Part shown: piece after piece, positions 35,950 through 49,040 of the stretch
Layout of the letters: each line of letters starts with the position of its first letter
How positions within the stretch are numbered: the stretch's first letter is position 1
Source: Pyrus communis
Lineage: Eukaryota > Streptophyta > Magnoliopsida > Rosales > Rosaceae
NCBI RefSeq assembly: GCF_963583255.1
Contig: NC_084805.1
Coordinates: 7,494,827 to 7,558,826, forward strand
DNA length: 64,000 bases
Reading direction: 5' to 3'
Translations under genes and position numbers: made by a program
Notes under the pieces: model-generated
What the model saw: the letters and a program-made list of their open reading frames with translations, nothing else
Told to the model about the DNA's origin: nothing
Database searches by the model: none

Positions 35950-36884
35950 ATGAAGATTGGCACCACCTTGTCACAACCCCTTGGGTTGACATTGATTTCC
36001 TTTTTGCAAGAGACCACTGAGGTCTTCGCCTGGTCATACAAAAACATGCCAGGCATCTCTCCCGATATCATCTACCATTGCTTGAGTATTAACCCCAAGA
36101 CCAAGCCGGTGAGGCAGAAACGAAGATCTTATGACGCTGAACGATACGAGGCAATGAAGGCAGAAGTCGAAAAACTCAAAGACATAGGCTTCGTCCGTGA
36201 AGTCAATTATCCAACATGGGTAGAAAATGTGGTCCTTGTTAAGAAAAATCCGACTAAGGAAAGTCTCTTGCTTCAAAAGATATTGTGGATAATGTGTGTC
36301 GACTACATCGACCTAAATAAAAGATGCCCAAAGGATAGCTTTCCCCTTCCTCTCATTGATAGACTTATAGACTCTACAGTAGGGTGTGAACTCTTGAGCT
36401 TCATGGATGCTTACTCAGGGTACAACCAAATCCTTATAAACCCTCAGGACCAAGAACACACAACCTTCACTATTGACAGAAGACTATGTTGCCATAAAGT
36501 CATGCTATTCGGCCTAAAGAATGCAGGGGTAACTTATCAGAAACTGGTCAATTCAATGTTCGCTGAACAGATTGGGAAGAGCATGAAAGTTTATGTTGAT
36601 GATATACTAGTTAAAAGCAAACATGCTGACCAACACATCACCAACCTGTCTGAAACCTTCACCATTCTAAAGAGGTATCGAATGAGGTTGAATCCCAACA
36701 AATGCGCCTTCGACGTGGGCTCTGGAAAATTCTTGGGCTTCATGATTAGCCAACGAGGCATTAAAGCTAACCCCGAGAAAATTAAAGCAACCATTGACAT
36801 GAAAGAACCCGTAACTTCAAAAAACATCCAGAGCCATAATGGTAGGGTGGTAGCCTTAACCAGGTTTATCTCTAAGGTCACAGA
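35950..36884 (+). pseudogene. Tat-lineage reverse transcriptase, interrupted by Athila
   Basis: RT motifs appear in order: VDYIDLNKRCPKDSFPLP, FMDAYSGYNQI, and the intact catalytic YVDD in VYVDDILVKS. The coding is cut exactly at the ACAGA target duplication (36880-36884) and resumes at 51304 in the same frame, which shows that the RT frame was open at this site when Athila inserted. Confidence 0.85.
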
Positions 36885-39124
36885 TGATGCGAGAATTACT
36901 TGACACTCAAATTAAACCCTCGTTTGACAATTGTAGTAGAATGGATAAGTGAGGGATCGTTCTAGACCGGGGATTAGGAGGGCTTGCTAAAACCTTCTAA
37001 ATTGACTTAAAAACATAAAAACTAAATTAAAATACTCTTAACAAGACTACTATGACTCAGAATGGCTTTGAAAAACTCAAATTGTCTAAAACAATCAAAT
37101 TGACTCAAATAGAAGCTAGAACTTGATTTAGACGAATTTGCAATTGTTTATGACTCCAAAAGCTTAAAGATACAAAAATAAAACAAATACGAATGATTAA
37201 GACTTAACAAAATAGGGGGGGAATTGTGGTTGGACGATATTAAATTAAAAAGACAGAATATAATTAAAGGCAAAATGTAAATATGAATGTGATAAAAATA
37301 TGGATGATGGAATAGCCAAGGGGTTCTTCTCCACACATGTTACACTTGCAAACAAAATTGATTCTCAGTTGGTCTTTCGATAAGTTGTGAAACTCAATGC
37401 TCCAAGTTAATTAGATCCGCTTAGATTAACTTTCAGATTTCCCTAAATTCGTTGGATTGAATGGAATACGCATTACAACCAAATTATTCTTAATCAAAGT
37501 CCCTAACTATGGAATACGCATGATAGAGACATTTAACCAAGATCATTAAGTTCAACGGAAATCATAAACATCGACGAGGCATTCGTTACTATGGAATACG
37601 CATGAAACTTATGCCAAGAATTCGTTTAACGCGATTGTTTATAAGCAACCTCTACTACTTGTGAATATAAGTTCATAACGATTAGGTGAAATTCACTTAT
37701 ATTCTAGCGTCATATTTATGCATGAAAATTAAGCTTGCAATCTCAATGAACATACATAAATAAGTTATCAATCAAACAGTTAAACGAATTGAATCCACAA
37801 CTTATGAAATTCCAACCAAACGTAATCAATTCAAAATGCAAATATAAACATAGTTTCGAATCACCCCCTAGCTAAAGGGGGTTTAGTTCCTCATAACTTT
37901 GAAATCAAAGAAACACCTAAACATTCCAACAACTCAAACGTGAATTGTATGAACGTTTAGGCACTCTTCTCTTCCCTTCTCATACGTACAAAACAAAGAG
38001 AATTAAATTTAAACTTTGAAATCAAAGAAACACCTAAACATTCCAACAACTCAAACTTGAATTGTATGAACGTTTAAGCACTCTTTTCTTCCTCGTTGTT
38101 GTAGCACAAGGTCTAAGGTGAGCTTTGGGGATTATGTGAAGTGTTTTGGAGGGATGGGAAGTGGTTGGATAGTGGCTGCAATGAAGGAGAAAAACTGCAC
38201 AGAAAATGGAAGTGTTTGTAACTGAAAATGTGTATGGAAGAGTGAATGAATTTTGAGGAGTGTTGGATGCTTATTTATAGGTGAAATGGGGGAACAAAAG
38301 AGGGAATATTGCAGCTAGGAGGGGATGAATGATTATGGGTGCATGTGTTTGGAATAATGAAGGGGGAATGTATGTAATAAAACAACTAGGAAAAGTTATG
38401 GAAAGTTGGAAATGGGAGTGGGAACTCACGGCATTGTTGGGTTGTTTATGGGAGAATAAATGTATGATAATGGCTAAATAATTAAAGGGAATGAATGGGA
38501 GTGACACTAGGTTGGTTATGCATGTGAATGCAAGGAGGAAAGCTGAAAATGCAAGGGAAGCTCACGGCACAATGTTGTTTTGCTTCTTGAAATGCATGTG
38601 AATGCATTTGAGTGTAATATGAAAAGAATGACTAATTAATGTATGTAGGGTTGATATGCATGTGAATTAGGTTGGAAAGAGGTGGAAGTGGAATGTTATG
38701 CAATGATAATGTCTTGTAAAGATGCTAATAAATAATGCATGTAGGGTTAGCTAGGTTGGCTTTGTTTGGGTGCATGTATGTTAATGGTGGTTTTGCATGT
38801 GAATTGATGGATTGTTTTTGATGGAATGGATGGTTCTTTGCATGGCTATAAGGGATAGAATAAGAGAGAATGGGCTAGGCCCTTTGTTTTATGTCCAAAG
38901 TGAAAATAAGGCCTTCAAATTCGTCCAAACTTTGGCTCCATGGATAAGCTATCCAATCCATGCCCAAAAATGCTCCAAATGGCCTCAAAATGCACTTTCT
39001 TGCTCCCTAAGCCCTTAGAACCTGAAAACACACAAAAGAAGCATAAAGAACTAAAATAACTAAAGAAACATAACGTAAATGTACGAGAACAAGCCATTTA
39101 AGTCGCATGAATATGCTCCTATCA
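36885..39124 (-). repeat. 3' LTR of the Athila element
   Basis: 2240 bp. It contains a 117-bp tandem duplication (units from 37895 and 38012), three copies of ATGGAATACGCAT (37461, 37509, 37591), and a TATA box on the - strand (complement of 38272-38279). It is the partner of 49064-51303. Confidence 0.95.
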
Positions 39125-39140
39125 AATACCCCCACACTTA
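39125..39140 (-). other. Polypurine tract of the Athila element
   Basis: On the - strand AAGTGTGGGGGTATT directly precedes the 3' LTR, where plus-strand priming is expected. Two further copies of the AAGTGTGGGGG word occur in the interior at about 40826 and 43188. Confidence 0.8.
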
Positions 39141-39906
39141 GCTTTTGCTAGTCCTCGAGCAAAACAGAATAAAAACAAATAAACAAAACGACACTAAACA
39201 CGTAAAACACAACCTAAACCTTCCAACAACCGTCTTAGGGATTTCCAATGCACATGACATGTTAAAAATCATCATTCTCACAGATTTTTAGTCATCTTCA
39301 CACTTAAGTACATTCTTAATCATAGTCACCATATACTAGTTCACAATTAAGCATTTAAAACCATGTTTTGAATGTAGTAACATGCCTTAGAGAATTTGCT
39401 CAATTCCTTACAAGATATGCACTCGATTTTCACTCAGAATTTCTAACTACACACCCTAATCTAGTCATATGTGAGAAGATTGATGTAAACATGAAAACGA
39501 ACACTCACATATATGTATCATAAAGAGAGCAATTTCTGGAGTTAATAAGCATGTTTAGGTATGATCTCATGAATGGAATGCTACTACTTAGAATGAGAAC
39601 CAGTGATTCCATAAGCTCATATCAATTTCAAACTCCGCAAATTGAAACACATAACACTCAAGATAGAAGTTGAGGGAGGTAACGGGGCTAAGGGTAATGG
39701 TTTAACAAAGAAAGGTAGAGTACACAAACGTTCTTAAAGCAATAGTGAGCAAAGTATTGAATTAGGCACTTAGAATTCCCTTTAGAACGCAGAAGTTAAC
39801 TTTGAACACCCAAGGGGAAGTCACAACACTTAGGGCCATATTCAAACTTTTTGGGCCCTTTCATCAACAATCACACTTGTGAGTCCATTCTCACTTATTT
39901 TCACTC

Positions 39907-39958
<52 letters not shown>

Positions 39959-40739
39959 CCCGTGCCTCCTTTAAGACTTAGGCACATACATACACACAAA
40001 AATCCCTTCCCCCACACTTATTTTCTGCAACATATTAATAAAAAGGAATTCAATTAAGTCATGCTCACTATCCTTTAAGAACAAGGGTATAGGAAAGTCC
40101 TACTCTAGGCTAGGTAAGGGGTGATGTGGGTTAACAAAGAATAAAGGCTAAACGAGGCTCAACGGGGTTAAAACTTACAATAAATACGAAATATGGGAAG
40201 TAAGGCTATTTGGTTATGGTGGCAACTACACAACTTCATCTTGATATATGTTATGCAATTCAATGTCATGCTTTGAATGAAACGGATATAAGTTCTAGCA
40301 TTTAGTTCTATCATGATACAATTGCATTCTAAGTAGTAACCAAGCAAGGAATAATGAGATCATGCAACAACTTTAGAAAACAAAGAATCACAGAAAATAA
40401 CTCTCCAAAGAAGGTAATGGCTCGAGTCTCACAGGGTTGTAGCGTTTGTTTGAGTTCCTTCCTTCAAGCATGTTACAAAAACGAATTTTTCTTTTATGAT
40501 TGCATGTGAAGTCATATATTATAACCATAACTAAGCATAAACCAAGAGTAAATCAAACTTTTCTCTATGTTTATAACTCTTTCTAACCGTCATGCAATTA
40601 TAAACCAAATCCTTAACATTGTGTTGGAAGGTATCCTAAGACACAAACTCACAAAAACGACTCAAAACACTCTTTTTAGGCTTTTCAAAACAGTTTTTCA
40701 AATTTTTATGTGCTTTTCGGAGTTATAAAACAACACACA
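39141..40739. other. Athila 3' non-coding region
   Basis: No coding is supported on either strand. It includes a pyrimidine tract and T-homopolymer at 39901-39960 (about 30 T). In other Athila copies an env-like sense ORF can occupy this region; I see none here. Confidence 0.5.
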
Positions 40740-40905
40740 CTAAAATAGTTTTAAAACAGTGAGAAACAACATGTGAAGTGATAGGTGATAAAATCCAACG
40801 AATTTGCATCAAATATACTTAGTTACCCCCCCACACTTAAATCAAACATTGTCCTCAATGTTTTAAGCATAGATTCACACAAAGCATAAGTAAATACACA
40901 AAAAG
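40740..40905. repeat. Left copy of direct repeat flanking the antisense module
   Basis: About 160 bp, repeated at 43095-43255. Shared words include CAGTGAGAAACAAC/CAGCAAGAAACAAC, AGTGATAGGTGA, and CCCCCCCACACTTAAATC followed by TTGTCCTCAATGTTTTAAGC. It includes a polypurine-tract-like word on the - strand. Confidence 0.75.
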
Positions 40906-40939
40906 CACTTAAACATACTAAACATGGCAAAATGTAATT

Positions 40940-41004
40940 AACAAAGAGAAGAGTTTAGGGACGCAAATCTGGTTATGGAGTGTAAATTCCATCTTCTCTT
41001 TGTT
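40940..41004. repeat. 13-bp perfect inverted repeat (hairpin)
   Basis: AACAAAGAGAAGA (40940-40952) is exactly complemented by TCTTCTCTTTGTT (40992-41004) with a 39-nt loop. It lies at the left edge of the antisense module, downstream of the antisense gene. It could be a terminator-like or processing hairpin; this is inference. Confidence 0.6.
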
Positions 41005-41760
41005 GATTGCAATGAGGCTTGATCTTGATGATCCACAGGCTTACTCTCGAACTGGTTTCCGCCCATCATTGATTTTCCTTTGTGCTACTGGGCTGGAGGA
41101 TTCTTTTGGTCTTCCCCGAAGGTCTGAGCTTATCCCTTTTGTCTGTTTCTTTGTTCAATCTGTGCAGGAGTGGTCCCTTCTCTGGAAGTGTATCAACCGT
41201 TGAAGATGACTACTCGAGAGCAACGCTAGGTAAGCAATCAGGAATAGGTTCCAGGCAGTTGGCTCCAGATCGGAAGACTGACTCCAAGTGCCGGCTGATT
41301 GCTTCTTTCACTTTGCCATGCGAGTAAGAACAAGGACAAAGAAAAAGACAGGGAGAGAGCATGATATGAGATACTTTTGCTTTTGACCTTGATGATATGA
41401 GATACCTTTGCTTTTGAAGAAGCGGTGAAGGAATCAGCGCATGTATTTCCTCCTGGGTCATATGTACTCCAGGTATCTGGTATCATCTTTGGGGAAGAAG
41501 AAAATTTTGAGTAATTCAAAAGGCTTTGCTGGGAGTGCGCCCTCAGAGGTGAGAGAGAGTTGGGCATTTTTCTTCAGGTTTACCCTGCCATAAAAGACGA
41601 AGGTCGACATATATAGAGATAATATCAAGTGGTGGTACTTTTTACCTTCGTCGACAAACGTTTTGATCCCGCAAATCCGGCTTTTTGAAATAATGGCGCC
41701 TCTTCGATCTCTGAACACGCCTCTTCGATTTCTGAGCAGGCGCCCCTTCGAGTGCTGAAC
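41005..41760. other. Left part of the antisense module, no clear ORF
   Basis: A more GC-rich stretch than the Athila interior around it. Several overlapping short frames occur on both strands, none of which I recognise. It includes a short direct repeat, GATATGAGATACYTTTGCTT, at about 41364 and 41394. Confidence 0.35.
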
Positions 41761-41975
41761 GACACGTGGTAGTGCAGATGCGGCTCCTTTTGACAAAGCT
41801 GCACGCGTCTTCTGAAAAGCTGAGAAAGTGTCGCCGAACTTTGCGCTTGTCGGCTAAAGACGTGTAATTGAGATGATGGCCTCCACGTGTTATCAGCTTT
41901 GTCAGATATCTTTTGACAAAGCTGAACGCGTTTTCTGAAAAACCGCGAAAGCGTCGTCGAAATTTGCGGAGGAAA
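41761..41975 (+). promoter_or_regulatory. Duplicated G-box block upstream of the antisense ORF
   Basis: Two ~122-bp units each carry a CACGTG core (41763-41768 and 41884-41889) and then CTTTTGACAAAGCT (41787 and 41910) with a GTCGYCGAAMTTTGCG-like end. They lie 160-375 bp upstream of the ATG at 42136. A TTTTTATGG word near 42012 is the only TATA-like candidate. Promoter function is inferred from position and motif. Confidence 0.45.
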
Positions 41976-42135
41976 ATCCGGATCTCTGAATCGGTGGACG
42001 CGTCGCCATGGCTTTTTATGGAGCTATCGATCACCCCAACAAATACACTCTGAAGAAATCCCATTCTTGAAAAATCGACTCCGGCCCTTTGAGAATTAAC
42101 TCCAACCACCCCTTCTTTCTGAACACTTTTGAAAA

Positions 42136-42828
42136 ATGGCAAACTCATCGAACCTTAGCTTGGAATTGAGCCTTAGCAGTGATACGGGCGCGCCGCGTCA
42201 AGGTAACGTATGGCGCCCTTCTTTCTTTTCTTCTAACGGTCCTCTCACAGGTGAAGACTCCGTGATGCAGGACGCCACAACAGCTACAATAGTAGCTAGG
42301 AACCTCCTCACTCCGAAAGATAGTAGGCTGCTGTCAGGACGGTCCGATGAGCTGGCCGTTCAAGAGTCCCTCGCACTTAGTGTTCAGTGTGCGAGTTCTG
42401 TGTCCAACATGGGCCAACGCCTGCTTGCCCGCTCCCGTCAGGTGGAATCATTGATGGCAGAGGTGGAAAGTCTCAAGCAGGAGATCCAGCAGCTGAAGTA
42501 TGAGAATAGAAGTTTGCACGTGCTTGCAAACAACTATTCGACGGGCATGAAGAGGAAGCTTGATGAGCTGCAAGAGTCTGAAGGTCGGATTCACAGTGAC
42601 CGTCAAAGGTTCTCGTCTTTCCTCCAGAGGCAACTTTTTCCTGGCTCATCCAGCGCTTGGCCAAGTATTGAGGCCTGGAATGCTCTATCTTCGATGCCTT
42701 CTGCTCCTATGCCTTCTGTTCCAACGCCTTCTGTTCCTACGCCTTCCGCTCCGATGCCTTCTGCTCCTACGCCTTCCGCTTCAAGAGTAAAGCCACGTAG
42801 TGGGGCCTCAAGCAAACACCCTTTGTGA
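42136..42828 (+). CDS. Antisense ORF carried by the Athila element (unknown function)
   Basis: An intact frame of 230 codons runs opposite to the element's gag-pol, between gag-pol and the 3' LTR. I do not recognise the family. The N terminus (residues 1-25) is Ser/Leu-rich. Residues about 100-150 form a predicted coiled coil (VESLMAEVESLKQEIQQLKY) followed by a basic KRKLDEL. Residues about 185-215 are a run of alternating MPSAP/TPSVP-type pentapeptides, and the tail is basic. The start is preceded by AAAA and a duplicated G-box block. No stop or frameshift occurs, matching the youth of the element. Antisense extra ORFs are known in Tat-lineage elements such as Grande and Retand; a copy in an Athila element is less usual. 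Whether it is expressed is unknown. Confidence 0.6.
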   Translation: MANSSNLSLELSLSSDTGAPRQGNVWRPSFFSSNGPLTGEDSVMQDATTATIVARNLLTPKDSRLLSGRSDELAVQESLALSVQCASSVSNMGQRLLARSRQVESLMAEVESLKQEIQQLKYENRSLHVLANNYSTGMKRKLDELQESEGRIHSDRQRFSSFLQRQLFPGSSSAWPSIEAWNALSSMPSAPMPSVPTPSVPTPSAPMPSAPTPSASRVKPRSGASSKHPL

Positions 42829-43094
42829 AGCACCATCTTTCTTTGTTTAGCAGTGCCTATCAATAAATCAAACATTTTCTCAATGTTACAATCATAGACT
42901 CACATAATTAATAAACAAACAAACAATAACAACTAAACAACCTAAGTAGCGCTAAGACACAAACAAACACCAAAATGACTCAAATGACTCTAAAAACACA
43001 TATTTTTGGGTTTTTCAAAAGATCTTTATTTTTTTTATTTTTTTTATTTTTTTTTTTTTTTATCAAATTTTCGAAGTTTTATACCAAGACACTA

Positions 43095-43255
43095 TAAAAC
43101 ACTCTAAAAACGCTTAAAACAGCAAGAAACAACATTCTAAGTGATAGGTGAATAAATCCCACGAAATTCATGCAAATACAAATTGTTTACCCCCCCACAC
43201 TTAAATCAAACCTTGTCCTCAATGTTTTAAGCAGAAAGTCACAACAGAGCAAGCA
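43095..43255. repeat. Right copy of direct repeat flanking the antisense module
   Basis: Partner of 40740-40905, about 2355 bp away. It also contains CCCCCCCACACTTAAATC. A weaker third copy (AATCAAACATTTTCTCAATG) is at about 42866. Poly-T tracts at 43030-43060 lie just to its left. Confidence 0.75.
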
Positions 43256-43420
43256 AATAAACAAATACGAGAAAGAAAGCAAAGTAAGGCAGTAAAGAAA
43301 AAGAAAGGAATAAAAATAAGTCTCTTAAAGGGGTTTTCCAAGTTCTTCTCTATTCGGATGCATGGGTTGCCTCCCAAGTAGCGCTTTCTTTTACGTCTTG
43401 CAGCCGGACGGTACCTCCGT

Positions 43421-46400
43421 TTAAGCTTGACTAGGTTCCACGACATGGAGGGGTACCTCCTCCACGACATGCTCCTCAAACATCTCGTAATAGGGCTTCA
43501 ATCGATGCCCATTCACTTTGAATTCTTGCTGCGTCCTTGAACTTTTGATTTGCACTGCACCATGAGGGAAAACATTAGTAACAACAAACGGGCCAATCCA
43601 TTTAGAACGCAACTTACCAGGAAACAACCGTAGGCGAGAGTTGAAAAGTAACACTTTCTGCCCAACTGTGAAGGTCTTGGTTCGAATCATTTTATCATGG
43701 AATGCTTTGGTCTTGGTTTTGTACATCCGGGCATTCTCATAGGCTTCATTCCGAATCTCCTCAAGTTCATTCAATTGGAGCTTCCTATGAACTCCCGCTG
43801 CATCTATGTCCATGTTGAAAATCTTCACGGCCCAATGTGCCTTGTGCTCTAACTCTACGGGCAAATGACATGGCTTACCATAGACGAGCCGAAAAGGTGA
43901 CATCCCAATGGGTGTTTTGTATGCCGTACGATATGCCCACAGTGCATCATCTAAACGTAAGCTCCAATCCCTCCTTGTTGGTCCAACGGTCTTCTCCAAA
44001 ATTTGTTTGATTTCTCGGTTAGACACCTCGGCTTGGCCATTTGTTTGAGGATGGTAAGGTGTGGAGACCTTATGGTTGACATGGTACTTTCTTAGCAACG
44101 CCTCAATGGTCCGATTGCAAAAGTGAGACCCTCCATCACTTATGATTACTCTCGGCATTCCAAACCTAGCAAAAATGTTAGTTTTCACGAAATCTGCAAC
44201 CACCTTAGAATTGTTAGTACGGGTGGCTTTTGCTTCCACCCATTTTGAAACATAATCAACGGCTAGCAAGATATAAGTGAAACCATAAGATGGAGGAAAA
44301 GGCCCCATGAAATCAATGCCCCAAACATCAAAAATTTCAACATTAAAGACAGGGGTTTGCATCATTTGGTCCTTGGTACCTATGTTACCCATTCGTTGGC
44401 AACGATCACAAGACATACAAAAGGTTCTAGCATCCCCAAATATAGTCGGCCAATAAAAACCACACTCTAGAACCTTGAGGGCAGTGCGTTGTGTGCCAAA
44501 ATGACCACCACATGCATATGTGTGACAAAAGTTTAGAATAGAGTGAAATTCAGAATCATGCACACATCTACGTACAATTTGATCTGAGCAATACTTCCAC
44601 AAATAAGGGTCATCCCAAACATAGAAACGTGCATCATTTTTAAGCTTATCACGTTGGTGCTTGTTTAGTTCATTTGGAATTTGTTTAGCCACCAAGTAAT
44701 TCACTAAATCTGCATACCATGGTTCACTTACCTCAATGGATAGCAGCTGCTCATCGGGAAAAGTTTCAGGGATAGGCACGGCATGTTCATGCTCCTCGTG
44801 GATCATTCGGCTTAAATGGTCAGCCACTACATTCTCGCTTCCTTTCTTATCCCGGATTTCAATATCAAATTCTTGAAGAAGAAGAATCCAACGGATAAGC
44901 CTCGGCTTTGCTTCTTTTTTTGTGAGCAAGTACCTCAAAGCTGCATGATCAGAATAAACGATTACTTTAGTACCAATTAAATATGAACGGAATTTATCTA
45001 AAGCAAAAACCACAGCTAGAAGTTCTTTTTCCGTCGTGGAGTAGTTCAATTGGGCATCATTGAGAGTCCGAGAGGCATAGTATATGACATGCGGCCGCTT
45101 GTCTCTTCTTTGTCCTAGAACAGCTCCTAATGCATAGTCGGATGCATCGCACATGAGCTCGAACGGAAGGCTCCAATCTGGAGGTACAATAATGGGGGCC
45201 GAGACTAGCTTCTCCTTGAGTTGGTTAAATGCCGAATTACACTCTTCATCAAACTTGAATGGCACATCTTTTTGAAGCAATCGGCAAAGAGGGTTGGACA
45301 TCTTGGAGAAGTCTTTGATAAAACGCCTATAGAACCCTGCATGGCCAAGAAACGAACGTACCTCTCTAACCGAAGTAGGAGAGGGTAAGTGACGTACAAG
45401 GTCTATTTTCGATTTATCTACTGCAATTCCTTTTTCTGAAACAATATGTCCTAAAACTATACCTTGTTTCACCATAAAGTGACATTTCTCCCAATTCAAG
45501 ACAAGGTTAGTTTCAACACATCGTTTCAAAATTAAGGTCAGATTATCCAAGCAATTATCAAATGAACTCCCAAATACACTGAAATCATCCATGAAAACCT
45601 CAATGATCTTTTCAACAAAATCGGAAAATATACTTACCATACACCTTTGGAAAGTGGCCGGTGCGTTGCATAAGCCAAATGGCATGCGACGATAAGCAAA
45701 TGTTCCAAAGGGACATGTGAATGTGGTCTTCTCTTGATCATCCGGGGCTATCACAATTTGGTTATATCCAGAGTATCCATCAAGAAAACAGTAAAAGGCA
45801 TGACCGGCTAACCTTTCGAGCATCTGGTCGATGAATGGCAAAGGAAAGTGATCTTTCCTAGTCATGGCATTTAGCTTCCGGTAATCGATACATACTCGCC
45901 ATCCAGTCTGAATGCGTGTAGGCACGAGCTCATTCTCATCATTCTTGATAACAGTTACTCCGGACTTCTTGGGAACGACTTGAACTGGAGAGACCCAACG
46001 GCTATCGGAGATAGGGTAGATCACTCCGCAATCCAAAAGCTTGATTATTTCCTTCTTCACCACTTCCATCATCGGAGGGTTGAGACGGCGTTGAGCCTCT
46101 CGGGATGGCTTAGTCCCCTCCTCAAGAAGTATACGGTGCATGCATGTGGTAGGGCTTATTCCTTTAATGTCGGCCAAAGTCCACCCTATGGCCGTTTTGT
46201 GCTCTCGCAGCACCCTCACAAGCTTCTCCTCCTCCATTGCCGTGAGACTTGATGAAATGATGACGGGCAATGTTTCGCCTTCTCCCAAAAACACATACTT
46301 CAAATGGTCCGGCAACGGCTTAAGTTCAAGCGATGGTGCCTGAACAACAGAAGGTAGCATCTTAGTGGAAACTGAATTGAAAAGTGAGAGTGGAACCTTA

Positions 46401-48934
46401 CCATATTGTTGTGGCAATGACTCAAGGGCTGCCACAACCTCAATTATTTCTTCACTAGAACCCATTGCAAAGAATTCCTCCTCCTTGCCGTGGCCTTGCA
46501 TTGGCCCAAATCCTTCATTTTTGCGCTCTATGGCCTTAGTGATGGTTGTTTCCAGGGCGTCCTCGTTCAATTCTTCAAGGTATACCTGCGCCAAAGAATC
46601 GATAACATCAATGGAAAAACAAGAATGGTCATCAACGGGATATCTCATAGTTTCAGAAATATTAAAATCAATCACTTCCCCATCGAATTCCATTGTCAAG
46701 GTGCCTTTGTATACATCAATCTTCGTTCGGGCCGTCTTCATGAATGGCCTACCAAGGAGAATCGGCAAAGATGTAGAATGGGCTGAATCCTCCATGTCTA
46801 GGACGTAGAAATCAGCCGGAAAAATTAAATGGTTCACCTGCACAAGCACATCCTCCAAAACTCCTTTTGGATACGCGTTAGAACGATCAGCCAATTGTAT
46901 AATTACACCATCTTGTTTTAATTCACCCAAATTCATAGATGCATAAATAGAATAAGGCATGACATTTATGGATGCACCTAAATCAAGCATGGCATGTTCA
47001 AAACGATTATGTCCAATTACACAAGGAATCGTGAAACTACCGGGGTCTTTGCACTTGGTAGGCAGTTTACGTTGCAAAACAGCGGACACATTCTCGCTTA
47101 CCTTCACTACCTCTTTGTTTGCCCTTCTTCTCTTTGTATTGCATAGGTCCTTGAGGAATTTAGCATACTTTGGAACCTGTTTGATTGCATCGAGAAGCGG
47201 TATGTTCACTTGCACCTTCCGGAACGTTTCAAGAATGTCCTTCTCGCTTTCTTCCTTTTTTTCTTGCATGAACCTGCGAGGAAAAGGTACATTGGGCAGA
47301 TTAGGACGTGAAGTACATGAATTTGAACTTAAATTACCTGATTTGGCCGAGTTAGGGTGATCTGCCTCAGGTTGTGTCGTCTCTTCATCTACTTTCTGGG
47401 CAGATTTGGGATTGTTTGGCTCGGTCCCAACTTCTTTTCCACCCCTTAGGGTGATGGCCTTGGCGGATTCGAATCCTCCCTTTGGATTGACTGTGGTTGA
47501 GCTAGGAAGCTTTCCTTGCTCTCTAATCTGTCCAAGGAACTCAGAAATCTGCCCTATTTGTTTCTTCATATCCATCATCTCCTTCTCGTTATTTTCTATC
47601 CGGTTGTTTTGATTTTGCAACCCCTGCGAAATAGAGGTTAGTAATTGCATAGCTTGATTACTTTCCAAAGACGTACCTGAATGAGATGATGCCGAAGGTT
47701 GTTGGGATTGTTGGGGTGCATACGGCTTGGAATAAAAACCAGGGGGGTTTGGCCTAAATCCTCCTTGTTGGGCAGCTTGTTGTGGCTCCCTCCATTTGAA
47801 GTTTGGATGGTCCCTCCATCCGGCATTGTAAGTGTTCGAGTATGGGTTGTTTTGATTTTGTCCTTGGAAACCAATTGCATTGGCAGATTCCCAACCACCA
47901 TTCTCGATTAGTTGAGGGCACTTGTCGGATGGATGCCCTTGAATTGAGCACACGCCACAAACTTGGTGTTCTTGTGCTTTTGGACCAATCACAACCTGAG
48001 AAACAAGAGAATTAAGATTAGCAAGTTGTGATTGAATTTCAGAAATAGCACTCACCTCATTTATACTTTGTTGCCGTGGGGCTTCCCTTTGGCCCACTCC
48101 TTCATATTGTTGAGCGTTGAGCGCTCGGTTGGCTATGAGAATCTTGGCATCCCTTGGTGTTTTGTCCACCAATGCTCCTCCCGCTGATGCATCAAGCATT
48201 TGACGTTCGATAGGAAGGAGGCCCTCATAGAAATATTGAAGGAGAAGTTCCTCCTTCATTTGATGTTGAGGACATGAAGCTACAAGGCCCTTGAAGCGCT
48301 CATAATAAGCCGGGAATGTCTCACCATGATTCTGTTGAATACCACTAATTTTCTTCCGTAGGAGAATCACTCTCGAAGTAGGGAAGAATTTCTCCAAGAA
48401 AGCACGCTTCATACTCTCCCACGAAGTCACAGTTCCCGGGGCTAGTTCGTAGAGCCAATCTTTGGCCTTGTCCATAAGTGAAAATGGAAAGGCCTTCATC
48501 TTCAATATACTCCCATCCACATTGACGGGGGTCATGCTCGAACAAACCACCTCGAACTCCTTCAAGTGTTTGTTGGGGTCTTCCATAGACAAGCCATGGA
48601 ACTTCGGAATATGGTGTAACAAACTGGACTTGAGTTCAAATTCCTCAGTCTTCCCCTCTGCAGCCGTGGGGTATTGGATACAAAGAGGCAATGCATTATC
48701 CAAACCCGAGGCCGAAAGCTCCTTGATGGTTCTATTATCTGCTGCCATGGCTTGTTCTTCTTCAAAAATCTGATCCGTGGGCTTTTCTTCTACACCTACT
48801 TCTTCTTCTTCAAGCCCAGGTTGTGGTGGAGGTTGTGGTGGCTCTTGTTGACTCCTCGTTCTCCTCAAAGTGCGTTCAAAATCACCGTCAAAGTCGGAGA
48901 TGTTCTCTATAATAGGCCGAGAGCTACGAGTCAT
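43421..48934 (-). CDS. Athila gag-pol polyprotein, intact
   Basis: One unbroken frame of 1837 aa encodes Gag and Pol of a Ty3/gypsy retrotransposon. In order: Gag with capsid-type words near residues 100-250 (KAKDWLYEL), a CCHC zinc knuckle near 326 ([14 protein letters not shown]), an aspartic protease near 649 ([12 protein letters not shown], with Leu in the usual Thr position of D-T-G), reverse transcriptase near 1015-1120 with FMDD at about 1113, RNase H near 1260-1330 ([25 protein letters not shown]), then integrase with its HHCC finger near 1462-1512 and acidic triad in [16 protein letters not shown] and TNGQAEVSN. The length is normal for a fused Athila gag-pol. The start is 107 bp inside the primer site. 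Integrase after RNase H confirms Ty3/gypsy order. Confidence 0.95.
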   Translation of the reverse strand: MTRSSRPIIENISDFDGDFERTLRRTRSQQEPPQPPPQPGLEEEEVGVEEKPTDQIFEEEQAMAADNRTIKELSASGLDNALPLCIQYPTAAEGKTEEFELKSSLLHHIPKFHGLSMEDPNKHLKEFEVVCSSMTPVNVDGSILKMKAFPFSLMDKAKDWLYELAPGTVTSWESMKRAFLEKFFPTSRVILLRKKISGIQQNHGETFPAYYERFKGLVASCPQHQMKEELLLQYFYEGLLPIERQMLDASAGGALVDKTPRDAKILIANRALNAQQYEGVGQREAPRQQSINEVSAISEIQSQLANLNSLVSQVVIGPKAQEHQVCGVCSIQGHPSDKCPQLIENGGWESANAIGFQGQNQNNPYSNTYNAGWRDHPNFKWREPQQAAQQGGFRPNPPGFYSKPYAPQQSQQPSASSHSGTSLESNQAMQLLTSISQGLQNQNNRIENNEKEMMDMKKQIGQISEFLGQIREQGKLPSSTTVNPKGGFESAKAITLRGGKEVGTEPNNPKSAQKVDEETTQPEADHPNSAKSGNLSSNSCTSRPNLPNVPFPRRFMQEKKEESEKDILETFRKVQVNIPLLDAIKQVPKYAKFLKDLCNTKRRRANKEVVKVSENVSAVLQRKLPTKCKDPGSFTIPCVIGHNRFEHAMLDLGASINVMPYSIYASMNLGELKQDGVIIQLADRSNAYPKGVLEDVLVQVNHLIFPADFYVLDMEDSAHSTSLPILLGRPFMKTARTKIDVYKGTLTMEFDGEVIDFNISETMRYPVDDHSCFSIDVIDSLAQVYLEELNEDALETTITKAIERKNEGFGPMQGHGKEEEFFAMGSSEEIIEVVAALESLPQQYGKVPLSLFNSVSTKMLPSVVQAPSLELKPLPDHLKYVFLGEGETLPVIISSSLTAMEEEKLVRVLREHKTAIGWTLADIKGISPTTCMHRILLEEGTKPSREAQRRLNPPMMEVVKKEIIKLLDCGVIYPISDSRWVSPVQVVPKKSGVTVIKNDENELVPTRIQTGWRVCIDYRKLNAMTRKDHFPLPFIDQMLERLAGHAFYCFLDGYSGYNQIVIAPDDQEKTTFTCPFGTFAYRRMPFGLCNAPATFQRCMVSIFSDFVEKIIEVFMDDFSVFGSSFDNCLDNLTLILKRCVETNLVLNWEKCHFMVKQGIVLGHIVSEKGIAVDKSKIDLVRHLPSPTSVREVRSFLGHAGFYRRFIKDFSKMSNPLCRLLQKDVPFKFDEECNSAFNQLKEKLVSAPIIVPPDWSLPFELMCDASDYALGAVLGQRRDKRPHVIYYASRTLNDAQLNYSTTEKELLAVVFALDKFRSYLIGTKVIVYSDHAALRYLLTKKEAKPRLIRWILLLQEFDIEIRDKKGSENVVADHLSRMIHEEHEHAVPIPETFPDEQLLSIEVSEPWYADLVNYLVAKQIPNELNKHQRDKLKNDARFYVWDDPYLWKYCSDQIVRRCVHDSEFHSILNFCHTYACGGHFGTQRTALKVLECGFYWPTIFGDARTFCMSCDRCQRMGNIGTKDQMMQTPVFNVEIFDVWGIDFMGPFPPSYGFTYILLAVDYVSKWVEAKATRTNNSKVVADFVKTNIFARFGMPRVIISDGGSHFCNRTIEALLRKYHVNHKVSTPYHPQTNGQAEVSNREIKQILEKTVGPTRRDWSLRLDDALWAYRTAYKTPIGMSPFRLVYGKPCHLPVELEHKAHWAVKIFNMDIDAAGVHRKLQLNELEEIRNEAYENARMYKTKTKAFHDKMIRTKTFTVGQKVLLFNSRLRLFPGKLRSKWIGPFVVTNVFPHGAVQIKSSRTQQEFKVNGHRLKPYYEMFEEHVVEEVPLHVVEPSQA

Positions 48935-49040
48935 ACACAGTACCTAAAAAACAAGGAAACAAACAAACTAAGAATCTGAAATAAGAATGCACGAAAAACA
49001 AAATATAAAAATAAAGACAAAGGATTAGCAAAGTTGCTAA

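Noticed and set aside
41210..41796. Several - strand frames left of the Athila antisense ORF as a possible env gene
   Set aside because: They overlap in different registers, are short, and show no signal peptide or transmembrane pattern expected of an env-like protein.
46365..47360. Long + strand frames opposite Athila gag-pol
   Set aside because: They mirror the conserved gag-pol codons and lack any promoter or domain; unlike 42136-42828, they are fully explained by the opposite strand.
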